Source: Pisolithus tinctorius
Lineage: Eukaryota; Basidiomycota; Agaricomycetes; Boletales; Pisolithaceae
DNA: 64,000 bases
Direction of reading: 5' to 3'
Assembly: GCA_024663395.1 (NCBI GenBank)
Contig: JANFAH010000034.1
Coordinates: 124,001 to 188,000, forward strand
Below the pieces are notes generated by a model that saw only the letters and a list, made by a program, of their open reading frames with translations, had not been told where the DNA came from and made no database searches. The translations under genes were made by a program, and so were the position numbers. Shown here in pieces: positions 22,096 to 34,289 of this stretch (positions are counted from its first letter, which is position 1; each line of letters opens with the position of its first letter).

Positions 22096-24348
22096 TCATC
22101 CAACGTCCATCTCATCTCCACGGTTCTGCGACGTAGTCCGTTGACTGCCCTCGATTATAGGCGGTTGTGACTTCTCCAGTTCACGCCTCACGACTTCTTC
22201 CAGCCCCTCGTATATACTCTTCTTCGGTAAATTCCATATTCGGCCTGGACACTCCCTCTCTTTGTCCTCAAAAATGCTCCCTACACTGGATACCCACTGT
22301 GCCCGAGTTTCTACCAGTTGTTTCAGTTGGTCGGGAACGACTAAATGAAGGTCGTCGTCTGGGCCAAGGCCAAGCGCCGAGGGTGGAGGTTTCGGGATAT
22401 CAACTGTACTCGTACATCCGTTCGATTCAGGACCCCTCTTCTTCTTCTTGCCCAGTTTCGGGGCATCCTTCTTCTGAAGTTTGGTATAGGTAGCTAGGAT
22501 CGCCTTATCAAGGGAATCCCGTGCATCGAGAAATTCTTGATATGCCAGACGGTCCTTGGCTATCGCCACGAGTCGCTCTCGGCGGGCCTTGTTCATAGCG
22601 ACGACTTTACGAAGCTCCTGCTGCGCGTGACGAAGGGCTGTTGCGATTGGATCGTCAACCCTTGCAGAGTAATTAGGCTAGAGAACGCATAATCAGTAAA
22701 ATATCGCACATGATACGGAAATTCGGAATTACCGGCTCCGGTAACAAACCATGAAATCGCATCGTGTCTTGAATCCGTTCTTCCAAGTCCGCGACGTTCA
22801 CTTTCTCGCGTCTAGCAGCAGCGGCCCCAGTACCACCTGGCCTGCCCTCCATCGCCTCCTCTGCTGCCTTCACACCTTTCCACACAGTAACGTCAGGCAT
22901 TGGTAGCAATGCGCTTATCAACCGTTCCGTCAGCGGCCCATGACTTCGCTCCTCGGTCGATAAATCTGGCTCCGAAAGTGTCGAAGGATCCCACTTCGGT
23001 AGAGAGCCGGAACTATCACCTGTTCGATGTGAAGAGAAGCCGGGGAGCGGTGTACCATATATCTCCATATCTTGCTCCTCCCACACTTCGGTGTAATGTC
23101 GCCCGAGTTTAGGAATTATGTAGGGTTCTATCTCGTCCCCTGTGAACTCGAGAAAACCTATGTCTTCCTCCTTGATGCCTCGTATCCATGGTTCGATGCT
23201 CGTATAGAAAGTGTTAACTGGAACTTGAGGTGGTTGCTTGAGCTTACTGAAGTCCTCCATAACTTCTGTAGGTTTACTAGGCCCAGCAACAGGTGGTGGG
23301 GCTACCGGCGGTCGAGGTGGGAGTAATTGAACGGATGGGGGGACGGAAAAATCAGGGCCAATGGTCGACTGAAGCTACGTCAGATAGGTTCGGCACAACC
23401 GCTGGAAGTATGTATGCACCTTCGCATGATTTAATATAGGTCCTGCAACTTTCGCAGTCTTGACCGGTAATACAGGTGACGGATGAGCGACCGGAACGGT
23501 CTTGACAGATTTAACGGAATCTACACATGTTATCAGTCCCTGGTATTATGAATGTCGTAGATATTCGCGCAGAACCTTCCAAGTCGCTATCGTCCTCCCT
23601 TTTCCGCTTCTTTTTCTTCTTCTTCAAATCCTCCTGTAATCTGATGGAAGTTCGGTAATCCAATAAGTGTTTTGCATCGAATGGCACCGTCATTTACTTA
23701 CGACCGCCGAGGATCGACTGATGCTCTTCCGGAGGGTGGAAGTGACGAGACTATGGAAGGGGCACGGGCTTTCGCGGTTCCATTAAGCGAGGAAGTGGAA
23801 AAAGAGGGTTCATCCGCCTCTCGGTGTGGAGTGACTGCAAGATCACAAATGGTACGCGAAAAACATCACGGTGGCGCGGAGATACGAGATATTTGATAAG
23901 TACCGCATGAAAATTTGGTGGATCGGATAATAGAGACAGAGACGTAGGGAGCAATAATTTCGCAACGTTTCATCCGATTGTTCATTGCAGATATGCCCGG
24001 CATTTAAGACATGCGCGAATAAGGGAAGTGGGTAAGCATATACACGCGGCGCGAACAGAAAGACGTACAGCCGCGCTCCCGGTTGACCTTTTCCATTGCC
24101 TTTGCTTTCCCCTTTACTTTCTCCTTCATGCGGCGCATAGATTCCTCGAGAGTCTTAAGGTCTTCTCCTGCCTTCTTTGCCCGTTCCATGCACCTTTGCC
24201 GGAGTGACTTGAGTTCATTTTGCAGTGCATCCAAGTCATCCGTAGGCGGCACTGGATCTTGGGGGTTCTTAAAGAGCGCAGACCGGATTGGAGTCGGTTG
24301 AGAATAAGGTAATAATTTGGACGACATGAGGGGCGCTTCGGAGGTCAA
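22096..24348 (-). CDS. ADA3: SAGA complex subunit ADA3/NGG1 (intact)
   Basis: Adaptor that links the GCN5 acetyltransferase to ADA2 in SAGA/ADA. Predicted 600 aa from exons 24069-24348, 23702-23834, 23576-23640, 23420-23520, 22733-23374 and 22096-22677, whose summed length is an exact multiple of three. Residues about 30-95 form a heptad-rich coiled coil (LDALQNELKSLRQR). A Lys-rich block (KKKKKKRKRE) and Pro-rich linkers follow. The C-terminal Ada3 domain shows PLTERLISALLPMPDV, LEERIQDTMRFHGLLPE, ALRHAQQELRKVVAMN and LAYQEFLDARDSLDKAI. No frame problem was found, in contrast to its neighbour RPA34.5. A second Met at 24,327 is an alternative start. Confidence 0.92.
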
Positions 24349-24625
24349 AGACGCTCCAGGAACGTGGATTTCACAACGGAACCGCGGCTAGTGGGCTCAG
24401 TGCTGGGTGCCCAGGTCGTCCCGGCGACGATTGCGGAGCGCAGCAGCCAGATAAACGACTACGACGAGCTGTGAACAATCCAGGCTACGGTTTAGCAGTG
24501 TATCATGAGCGTCAAGGTCGTGGTTTTGTTGACGATTACGTAATGGTCTTTTTCCCACAGGTTATTGGACCGAGCCAAAGGGGGTCCCCGGGTCAGTCAA
24601 GTACATAACTAAGTTAAAGTACCCG
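24349..24625. promoter_or_regulatory. Divergent promoter between ADA3 and SLC41
   Basis: 277 bp separate the two divergent start codons. Nothing else was seen in it. Confidence 0.55.
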
Positions 24626-26486
24626 ATGAATGGCAGGGAGGAGGGCCATACAAGTCGCTCGGGAAGCGACCTGACCAGCATAGACAGCGACGACATCGAA
24701 CTGGAAGCTTTGGAACGCCTTGAAGTACCATCTCACGCGGGCAATCTTCGTACAGCAGAATACGACACTCACGAAGACGGTGGACACGACGAAGACGGCA
24801 ACGCTGCACTACTCGCAGATGAATATGGGCTTATAGGTGTCCGAGAACACGGTCATTATTCCGTTTGGTGGAAACAGATGGGCAGCATTGTTGTCGAGGT
24901 GCGTGTCAATCGCCTGCCAGCCAGAGGAGGTTGCTTTATAAACGAGGCAGAGTGCGCCTACATTGCTTTTAACTACTGTCGGTCTCTTGTTCACCGGAGA
25001 ACTCTTGGACCACGTGTCGGTGAGCATTCAATTGCATCATGGTCGCGGACGACGTTCACTCCCGGAGCAGCGGTGGAGAGCTATGAGGGCAATTAACGAG
25101 TTGATCATGATTGTACCTGTCATCCTCAATCTGAAAGGCAATCTGGAGATGAATCTCTCGGCAAGACTTGGGACTGTTGCCAATATGGGCAGTTTGGACG
25201 ATCCTCGCACCAGACGCAACACCATCTACGGCAACTTGGCGCTTCTCCAAGTCCAGGCGACAGTCGTAGCGAGTGTGGCTGCTTGCGTAGCTATGGCTCT
25301 AGGATCGATCATTCCAGATCCCCCATCCACTGCTCCCATATCAGTTGTTGGCGGGGTCTCCGATAGTATGAGGCTGCTCAGCCGAGCGCCACGACCTCTA
25401 CCCATGAAACCTGGGCAACCAAAATCCGGACTCGCTGAGTGTGCATCTTTTACAGGCGAACCCAATCGAGAAATTTATCATTTCCTAGATTCATCATGGT
25501 GGCATCCTCTGCTATGATGTCCGCCTGCTTATCCAGTATACTGCTGGGATCCTTCATGTGCGCTCTCATCGTAGCATGTAGACGCTTTGGACTTGATCCA
25601 GGTATAAGGGACCTACTCGTTTCACAGGTTACTCAGCTGACCACTTTTCCACAGACAATATTGCACCTCCAGTGGCCTCCTGCCTGGGCGACTTGGTCAC
25701 ACTGTGTCTGCTCGCAGTTGTTTCCTCGTTCCTGATCAACTTTGTTAACACGCCATTACTGTTTATCCTTATCTTGTGTCTCGTTCTGTCGGCAACTTCC
25801 TGTTTCTTCGTGGTGCGTCGCAATAGCTGCGTAAAGGACCTCGTGTGGCAAGGCTGGCTCCCATTATTCGGTGCCATGGTCATCAGCAGCGCAACGGGAA
25901 TAGTATTGGACACCTTTGCGTCCCGGTACCAGGGATTCCCCCTCCTTGCGATCGTGATAAGCGGTGCGCGGTAATTCCATTGCGTTAGCTCATTTATCTG
26001 AGCGTACAACAGGTTTACCAGGGAGCGTAGGGTCTATCTCCATCTCCCGACTGTCGACTTCACTTCATGCAGTAAGGCATCATCCACATTCCCGCAGGAA
26101 GGAGCCATCCAAAAAGCTCGTCACGACCACTCTTCTCCTTATCACCATACCTGTAGAAATCATTTTCCTTGCCACCTTACACGCGTTTGGATGGCTTAGA
26201 CTCCCTATACTATTCGCTATTCTGACCGTGCTTTTGTTCTGTTGCGCGGTACGTCGACTGCTGGATTCAAATCCTGATATGATGCTATCCTCTGTTTGTT
26301 TGTTTTTTTCCGCAGGTGACAATATCACTCTTTATTGCAAACGCGCTTACGGATTTCCTGTGGTCGAAGGATCTAGACCCTGACATGTATGCGCTACCGA
26401 TCCACTCCGCAACGATGGACTTGATCGGGCAGTTACTTCTTGTCCTGTGTTTCCAGCTAGTGTCTCTCACGGGCGTTAACTTATAG
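24626..26486 (+). CDS. SLC41/MgtE-family magnesium transporter (intact)
   Basis: Divalent-cation (Mg2+) carrier of a membrane, with two internally repeated MgtE domains. Predicted 512 aa from seven exons: 24626-24898, 24951-25019, 25071-25438, 25489-25601, 25655-25963, 26013-26248 and 26316-26486; the phases add up exactly. First domain: VPVILNLKGNLEMNLSARLGT. Between the halves: PDNIAPPVASCLGDLVTL, the MgtE signature with the Asp that lines the pore. Second domain: GLPGSVGSISISRLSTSLH. The N-terminal 70 residues are acidic and soluble. Its 3' part was copied elsewhere: see 34,290 and 40,005. Confidence 0.92.
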
Positions 26487-27013
26487 ACGTAATCAATGCA
26501 CTTGTACAACCGCCCCATCCGTACGACTCAAATTTTCGCCGTAGAGGGATTTGCAGAAATGGTGTTAACGTGGATGCCTTTCTTCCTAGCATCCTGGCTC
26601 CGGGAGATCGTAGTATCCTTGGCTTAACGTCAATGCAAGGACGGAGCAACAAGTTTGTTGAGACACAGCAGATCAAATTCGCCTTGCCACAGAGTGCAGT
26701 ACTCGGAGGTATGTCTGCAGAGCGGCACGAGGGATTGGCTCAAGTTGATGAAGCGCAGGAGACTCAGAGGGGGGAGGGGAGCAGCAGGGACAAACGTTCA
26801 TGTATAAACCCTACAAGTCAGTCTTCGTGCCCAAGTGCGGAATCGACCTACGAGGCAAGCCAGAACTATGTACACCGCACTCTTAGCACTTAACAGTAAG
26901 AATACGACTGCAGTGGCGCAACGAAGAAGTAAGAAGAGGCCACTCGAGAAATTGTCACGTACGTGCCCCAGGTAAAAAGTGCAAGAATAACAGTTGTGAA
27001 GGGGAAGAATCTC
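26487..27013. repeat. SLC41-K intergenic region, also copied at 40,081-40,690
   Basis: No gene. The blocks GGCTTAACGTCAATGCAA, AGGGGGGAG and ACCA/ACAGCAGTGGCGCAACGAAG-like sequence recur downstream of the SLC41 fragment at 40,005 and, in part, near 55,660-55,830. This shows that the repeated cassette begins inside the SLC41 gene. Confidence 0.65.
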
Positions 27014-28713
27014 TCAATTAATCGAAGACTTGCCGTCATCACTGTTGTCTGCATGGCGCCGACTAGTGGGTGGGGTCGAGGCGGTTCGGCCACAGCTGCG
27101 CGTCCAATGTACAAATCGGGATTGTTCCAGGACGGCGTGATACACCTCATGATTGAATCCGATGCATTGCAGTCCAACGCAAGAAACCTTCAGGGCTCCA
27201 GCCGCATACAGTTGACTTGCTTCGTACGTGTTTTGAGGCGATACGTTCTTCCGGCCCGCGAGCGTCTCCTTGATTATCGCTTGCGTTGTCTGAGAAATAT
27301 CCACGTAAAGAGAGAAAAGTTACGAATCATATCCTGTACCTCGGTCGAGAGCAACTCCCACTCTTGTGTCGTCAGATCGTCCATGCGAAACGCCTTATAC
27401 GTGCCAGCGTAATACCACTTCCCGTCCTTATGATAAAAGCATTCTGCAATGAACGTAATCGCGTTGAGAGACATTCGTCCGCCGGTCTCTCAGCAAGCCA
27501 GCATACCGGTCGGTTCTCGCATGTGACCAAGCACGTCAACGGGCGACCACCGATGAGCAGTGACGACGCGCGGATTGGTGGTACACTTGAAAACCGGAGT
27601 GAGAAAGTACCCGTGTTCCTCTCGATCCGGACACCAGTACGTCGTGGCTTGTGTCAAAATGCGATAATTCCCTAGTCTGAAGATTCTGTCTAAACTAGGG
27701 AACGGATTAGAAAGAAAGATCAGGTATCCGCACAAGTTCTTTAAAGTCTTGACAGGAGGGTCAGTAAGACGAGTACGTCAAAAATAATACGCACGCCCGT
27801 GGTATTGCGGAGGAAATCGCCTAATGAATATGAATGTGGCAGCACGATAGGCTGCAGTTCATCCGCTGGGATGCCGGACGGAAGAGGCAGTGCAGCAAGT
27901 ATTGAATGTCGCGCAGCGACGGTCTTCTCAGCACTACCATCCAACAAAAGTGATGACAACGTGATCTGGGCGAGTGTGGCAGAAGGGCCCTGTGGGTTAG
28001 CCGCATATATGCGCTCACCTGTTCATTGGAATCGTCATTTACAGTCGGAACAAACATGTCCGATGATCGCGAGGTACACGCAGCGCGACGCTCCAGAAAG
28101 CAAGGAGTTTTTGGTGGTGTTGCGATTCGTACCCAGGAGGACGGCGAATCCGAACGTACCTAACAGGTGAACATAGTCAATCATTGGGAGCAATGCGCCA
28201 CCGACATGCAGATACGAAGAAGTCGCTGGGTGCATTTCTCTCACATGTCTTTCAAGGCTGATGCTCTTGTTAACGTCGGTTGGATCTTCGACAGCGGTGG
28301 AAGAATCACAACGTTGACTCTCTTGTAGTGCACTCGGATTCGAAAACGATGGGGTCGACGAACGCCTGAGAATCTCGAGTTCCCGTTCCAAGCGAGATAT
28401 GGTAGCTGATTTCTGTCTAACTGAGGTATATGCGTCCTCGAGACGTACCACCACATTGTCGCGGGCTGCCAACGCTTCCGTGACTCGTAGCCGTTCCAGT
28501 TGAACTGCGAGCGCGATCTCTGCAACTGCTGCAGGGTCCTGAGTGTGATAAGTAGTCTGAATGTCGCCGAGGGGTGTGTGTGTGTCTGGTGCAATTGAGC
28601 CAGCCAGTGTCAACGTGAATAGTACTCACGACTGGTGTTTCTGACGACAGAGGCGACAAGGATGTGCTGCAATCTCCAATGCTTGGTGGTACTGTCAGAC
28701 GTTCCGGTGACAT
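27014..28713 (-). pseudogene. Coiled-coil gene K, copy 4 (best preserved)
   Basis: Start near 28,713 (MSPERLTVPPSIG). Segments in order: TPLGDIQTTYHTQDPA; a coiled coil from about 28,540 to 28,360 (RLEDAYTSVRQKSATISRLE); RHVREMHPATSSYL; VPTVNDDSNEQVSAYMRLT; AARHSILAALPLPSG; CPDREEHGYFLTPVFKC; ECFYHKDGKWYYAGTYKAFR; after an intron, TTQAIIKETLAGRKN, then QLYAAGALKVSCVGLQCIGF; stop at 27,014. The C-terminal segments resemble an Agaricomycete-specific domain that I remember as DUF6697, not verified. A TGA at 27,490-27,492 interrupts the frame before ECFYHKD, so the copy is probably inactive unless that site is spliced out. Confidence 0.7.
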
Positions 28714-28824
28714 TGTGGTTGACAAGGTGGCGGTTGAAAGGCAAGGTGCGCTGCGGCCTTGGCCCGAACTTGGGGCTTCCGTTCCATGGCATGTTTTCCA
28801 GTGCACTGACGCCCATTTCTTTAC

Positions 28825-29035
28825 AGACTAACCACCCAGAGAATCCTGAAACGACTGAGGAACTAGTGTCACCAGCGTCAAATAATGGTTAGCGAGTAAC
28901 GACCATGTCGTCCATCCCAACGATGCTCGCGCACGGCTCAGCTGCGTTTCTCTAGACTTTTCTCCTCATATATCTGTCGGCACCGATTGCAGCCAACGTC
29001 GGTGATCTGCAATGGAATCCAGCGTTATAGTCAGT
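28825..29035 (+). pseudogene. MCP1-like gene M, copy 4: exon 1 remnant
   Basis: NHPENPETTEELVSPASNNG is readable, then a TAG in place of the Lys codon and loss of the rest. Sequence resembling the intron donor follows, and segment W begins at once. Divergent from K copy 4. Confidence 0.7.
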
Positions 29036-29049
29036 CCCCGTCTCCACGT

Positions 29050-29335
29050 CTCGGTCCTCTTGTTGCCCACTTCTCGTCAAGTGTAACCAAGCGAGCAACG
29101 ACCTCACCTTTGCTTAGAGTTGTCTCGAGACCTGGCTTCCTTTCGATCCTCCGTCTACCACAGAACCAGATATGACACCCTCCCACCAAGTATTCACGCT
29201 TACACAAATGTTGTTTCCTGGTTTGCCAACTGACATCATCCCGGCAGATACAATCGCTAGTCGCTACTCTGTCTTCCTTCCACATCTCTTCAGATGCGTC
29301 TGTTCAGTCATTTTGGAGTCGCCGGTGGCACGTTC
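29050..29335 (-). pseudogene. Unrecognised segment W, copy 3
   Basis: The minus strand has GGGATGATGT, GGCAAACCAGGAA and TCTGGTTCTGTGGTAGACGGA blocks in the order found in copies 1 and 2, and an 84-codon frame (29,031-29,285) of no known family. Confidence 0.45.
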
Positions 29336-29792
29336 AACGAGGTCTGTGAGTTGTAAACTTCTTTTTTTTCTTTTTCCATCGTAAACGCGGAGATGGCACG
29401 GTCTCCGTCGTATACCCATCAAGTACTCCCTTGGCATTTACAGTGCCCACGCAGTCGTCCACCGGAAGCTGTGCAGCTCACATCGATCCTCCCTTGTTTA
29501 CACCAACATGTTTCTAACAGCTTCGCAATGCCCTGAGTGATACTGAGTAGGATAGGAGTAAAACCAATTGACCGCTTCAGTGCCGTTGATGTGGTTCGAT
29601 CGATCACGTCTGCATGATCTGTGCTCAGTTCCTACCACTACCGTGCATTCTACTAGCGTTTCACGCATGGGTGCACGGCAATACACAGCTTCCAAAATTT
29701 TGCGGTCACGTGTGGAACACATTCAGCATGGCGCGGCTGATTTGGATCCCTTCATGGTTATCAACAGCGCCCCACTTTCAGATGCAACGACG

Positions 29793-30617
29793 ATGGCCAC
29801 CAACAATGAGGCTTCTAGACATTCGGATTTTTACATATCGACAGTCACCTTCATGGTGAGCGGTGCAAAATTTTGAAGCCAATCTTTTTCCGTGGACCCA
29901 TTATATCCCGTGACTAGGTGGAAGACTGCTTGTTCAGGGTTCCTAGGGAACCGTTCCAACAAGAGTCAGAAGTATTTTGTGACATGTTTTCCCTGCCACA
30001 GGGCGACGGAATTGGCGTAGAGGGATGGAGCGACGAAATTCCCATCCAACTCCACGGAATCAGCAAGGACGATTTCGAGCAATTGTTGAAGGCTCTTTTC
30101 CACAGGTTCGTTTTCATCAGAACATAGAGGTAGTGGAACATACCTTCTTTCCAGAAAGCATGGTTCACGGCCTAATCTGCCTCAAAGTATCGAACAGTGG
30201 ACATCTGTCTTGATGCTGTCTACGGCGTGGAATTTCGAGAAGTTGCGCCAAGCGTCCATCCACGCACTGATGGAAAGCAATATTGGCGCTGTTGATAGAG
30301 TTGTTCCTTCCCAACAGTACGACATCGAGGGCTGGCTATTGCCCGCTTTAAATGAGTTGGCCAAGCGACCGGAACCAATAACTTTGGAGGAAGCAAATCG
30401 GATGGGAATTGATATTGCACTCAGGCTGGCTTCGGTTCGCGAGAGAGTCACTGTGCAAACCGGCTGCAGCTATTCCTATCGGGATATGTACGGGTACTCT
30501 GGCCGAGGGGCCGACGACAACTTGAATGTCACTGTTGGCAGTTGCAGAGACTCCAGAATGCAGCACTGCGACTTCTCTGATCAGATTCGTTCCACGTTCT
30601 CCACGTTCAATTTGTAG
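29793..30617 (+). CDS. BTB/POZ domain protein, copy 4 (intact)
   Basis: Predicted 237 aa from exons 29793-29855, 29918-30105 and 30155-30617. The exon 1 and exon 2 lengths (63 and 188 nt) are identical to those of copy 1. The second intron here is 49 nt and contains a stop, which confirms that the equivalent 60-nt stretch in copy 1 is an intron. Notable differences from copy 1: a CDMFSLPQGDGIGVEGW segment, KHGSRPNLPQ, and a different tail (GCSYSYRDMYGYSGRGADDN). Both end in CDFSDQIRSTFSTF, so the two are clearly paralogues under similar constraint. Confidence 0.85.
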
Positions 30618-31460
30618 GCCAAACTTACGATGTTGCAGAGCATGTGCATAGTCGCTTGTAATACCAGCTCGGATGAGCCGCTCGCCTCCCCTAAGTAGGT
30701 TGTAGCAGCCCTGAAAGAAAGCTTCGAAAAACATGTCCGAATAAGCTTTTCGACGGATGGCCGGTGGCCGAATCCGAAGGTTCGTCGGAAATTCCACACT
30801 CTTCGTCATGGCGCAGAATCCCCCTAGGACCCCCGGATCCTTGGTCGATTCTACTCGGATCCTTACTCAGGACTTCGCCGGGCTTCGCTGCCCGGTTAAC
30901 CTTAGACGCAATAATTAATACATATAATATTAATTTTTATGTCTCTCATTCAAGTCGCCGGCGCGTCTAAGTCCTGTACGTGCAGCTGATCGACATGCAT
31001 ATCAACATTGTGCATAATTGCCGGTGATTCGAAATCAATGGTGAGTATACATTGCGCTATTGTATGCCCCACGTTGATCAAGAGATACAGAATAAAAAGA
31101 CTAGTAGCCTGATTCCTTGTACTCGCTCTAAGTGCGCACGCACGATTGAGATTGATGCGTAAAATCTTGTCACGACACGGACGCGACGAAGACATCGCAA
31201 GAACGATCCTGATCGAGAGCTAGCTGCCGAAAATGCACCAACGAATCACGCGGATGTTGCCAAACTGACTGACGGATTGCTACCACCAGAAACTGCCGTA
31301 GTTATAAATAGTAAGTGAACAAAATCGGCGGACACCTGTGATGAACAAGTAATGGTAGTGACTAGGAGTAATAAATTATTGTGCCACGAAGGCTACCCAG
31401 ACCAGTGCCTTTGGATGTATGGCAGTCATCCTTCCGAACCGTCCGTAGCGACTGAATAAA
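30618..31460. other. No gene recognised
   Basis: Contains a short A/T-rich stretch (30,910-30,945) and no long frame of known type. The BTB 3' flank here differs from the flanks of copies 1 and 2. Confidence 0.45.
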
Positions 31461-32045
31461 TCATCCTCCAAAGCGTACGACAGGTTGGTTTGCATGACCA
31501 GACGCCCGATCGTGTCGAAGGTGATGCTCACGTATGTGACGGATGAAGTTATGCCTAATAACTCGGCATTGGCAATTCTGCCACATACAGGTTAACTCGA
31601 CTTCGCGGCCCATATTTGTGATACCATGGCTATCTCTGAAGTGGTCCGGGACGGTACTGCAGTCAATAGGCTCGAAGCATTCCCGGCCCTCGGAATCCGT
31701 GTAAAGGCACAAAGTAGTCCACGGACGGCAGGCATTGTAACTCTGTATGATTCAAGAAGTTAATTTTGCCTCTGCAAATGCACCTCAGAGAATACACACC
31801 GCTTGCTGGTCAGCCATGGGGGTCTCTTGGACGACGTTGCTCTAGGTGTGGGGTGTGCTGCATTGATAAGGGTTGGGAAAGCTTCGGAGGCAGGAAGATG
31901 ACAGAACACACCTGTTGGCGACTGAACTCGCGTAGTGTTCTAGCACCCGGTTGTTGCTCAATGGCACCAAGTCTTAGCGAACAAAGACATACGGAGATGC
32001 CTTTATACGCAAAAGTGTACTGGATATTAAGTGGACCGGGAGGGC
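31461..32045 (-). pseudogene. C2H2 gene Z, copy 2
   Basis: Exon 2 is fully open (31,461-31,743): CLYTDSEGRECFEPIDC, HFRDSHGITN, CMWQNCQCRVIRHNFIRHIREHH. Upstream a TATA-like CGTATAAAGG is kept, but the ATG found after it in copies 6 and 7 is changed to ATC, so a normal start is missing. It is not next to an M copy, unlike the others. Confidence 0.6.
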
Positions 32046-33369
32046 TCTGACAAATGGGCATTGGTAACCGAACTCCCCAACTGCGATGGCAGCACAAGCT
32101 TCCCAAGGTTGATTGATTCGAGGGATTTTGGCTGCGGAGATTTGGGTATCGGCGACTCAGATTGCTGAGGAGCGAAGATGATGCATCTGTGTGGTCCCAA
32201 TCTCTGTCCAGCCGTTACTCGGTTCGTCTCCTTTCTTTTCACCCGAGCGCCATCGAGTTCGGAGCGGCGGCCAGGGCTACCACATTGTACTTCACCTGAA
32301 ACGGTTTACCCGGCGCACGGATATTAATGTTGATCATGATGGCACGAATTCGAAACGGCCAGTTCAGTTAATTAAGTTGATCGCGCGAGCGCTCGCCCAC
32401 AACGGGCAGGCCGGCTTCACTGCCACTGCCAATTCCGCGAACTAAGTCAGTATATACCACATATTCATTGAAATTCATATAAATTACCATGTGACACCTC
32501 TGGCCAGTGGTACTCTGCAAGTACCGTCATGAGTGTGTGATAAGGGCTTAGCAACGAATGACAGAGAAGTAAGTGGCAGGACCTACGCAGCACATGGTAC
32601 TAAAATCCGTGAGGCGGATCTGGGGTGAGGCTGGCTGACCTTCTCGAAGTCACATGCTTCCGTCGGCCTTGACGTTCCTGGGCGCAGCCTAATCCAAGTC
32701 TGGATCAACCTTTTGTCTGATACGTACGAGGTTCCTTTTCGAACCTGAGCTGTGTCGCAGCATAGTCGGCCAGTACGTGTTAGTAGTTCATCTTATTTCA
32801 TTTGACATCAGGCCGCTAAACCCCGATTAAGATTCAGCATTCCCCACCGAACGACATCCGAGTCCCAAGTTGTCGGACATGGACCCACAATTTGACCACA
32901 ATGAACAACGGCAGATTACTGGCCGCACTTGGCGTTTTATCTACTATACTATAAGCGCGAAACTTTCCACCCCATCATGATGTGTTATGCTTACGTCACC
33001 GCTCTCGGCATCACTGGGTCGGATCTCCGACCTGCAAGTATCTCAGCGACAGGCCGGAGGTTTCTGAACGCCCTTCGAATGATGGCGTTTCGGAGGTTTC
33101 TCAAGAATACAGCGAACTGCACAATAGGCCAGATCCGAGAAAAATAAGGCTATACATTTCAAGTTGGAGCAGGCAGTGCACTCTTTGCATATCAGTGGCC
33201 GTACTCACGTAGACCAGTCATTGAGATCAATTGACGAGGTGAGAGGTCATTCGAAGCGCGAACTACTGAACATATTTCCAGGCTCTATAGTACTGTTAAG
33301 TGGACTCGCATCGCTGGTCCAAATCTAGACTCAAACTCACGTCTTCCCAGGCTTCGCTCATGAGGGACT
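32046..33369. other. Mostly unassigned; 3' flank of deacetylase tail copy 2
   Basis: No gene to about 32,900. From about 33,000 the sequence is related to the stretches before the other deacetylase tails (38,283-39,035, 52,640-53,830, 62,700-63,680), sharing a TTTCAAGTTG...GCA..CA and GGTGAG.AGTCATTCGAAG.G.GAACTAC pattern. Confidence 0.45.
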
Positions 33370-33990
33370 ACCAGATCCATCTATTTCTTTACCGTCCTCC
33401 CTCCCATTACGAGCATCCCACTTTCCCCCACCCCTGGCTCGACAACTACTACGTTTGGCTCAGGGTTTGCGAACGCTGAAGGAAATTGAATGTGACTTCC
33501 GAGCGCCTGACAGCGACGGATAGTCGTCTTGGTCCACGTCGTTACTACCTTCGAAACACTGATGCCTGGAGGTGCGCCCATTGCTCCTGCTTTCCGCAGA
33601 GAACGCAGCCCCCCTTTCTTCGTCCTTCCCCTCCTTCTCCTTAACTTCTGCAACAAGTGGGTCTTCCAGATCTGGTGGTATCTCTCGTGTGGCGATGCTC
33701 AGATCACCCTGAGCTTGTTTCGATGCGGAAATTGATTTTTTGTAACGACACAGGTGATCTGGTCTTTCTACTCTAACTGTCGGCGGAGAATGTGGTGTCC
33801 ATTGTGAGTCGTGGAAGGAAGGTTCATAGGCAGTGGCAGGCACTTGGTCTGGTATTTTTTGCGCCAACCAGGACAGCAGTCTTATGGGTCCGGTATTGAC
33901 GACACTTTCAATGTGTCACTGCGGATGCCGTCGAGCGCCAGAAGGGAAACGTTCGAATTGCTGACAAAGTTCCTTTTCAAGTCCCTTGGT
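33370..33990 (-). pseudogene. RPD3-type deacetylase tail H, copy 2
   Basis: Reads, in shifting frames, AYEPSFHDSQWTPHSPPT, KSISASKQAQ, ATREIPPDLEDPL and KEGKDEERGAAF, then a Pro/Val-rich divergent end. It keeps only a trace of the catalytic domain (VLVGAKNT near 33,860). More diverged than copies 3 and 4. Confidence 0.65.
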
Positions 33991-34289
33991 GGAGGGACTG
34001 AAAGCGCCTAATCATTATCCATCGCATCCTAGCGAGTCGGCACCACACTCCAACGTAGTTGGGCGAAACTCCATCACCGTGTTGTTGACGTATCAGAAGC
34101 TACCCGCTTTATCCCTGTTCACATGATGCCAACCCAGGCATGCTCCCTGACCAATCTGTCGCAATGCCACAAGCTCCGGAACATGGTTTTCGGGCGCTGG
34201 CTATGGAATCGCCTCCATACATTGGACAAAAAGACGAACACCGGTCATTCCTCTGCACAGCTGGAGATGTCTATAAGGTGTGGCATCTC

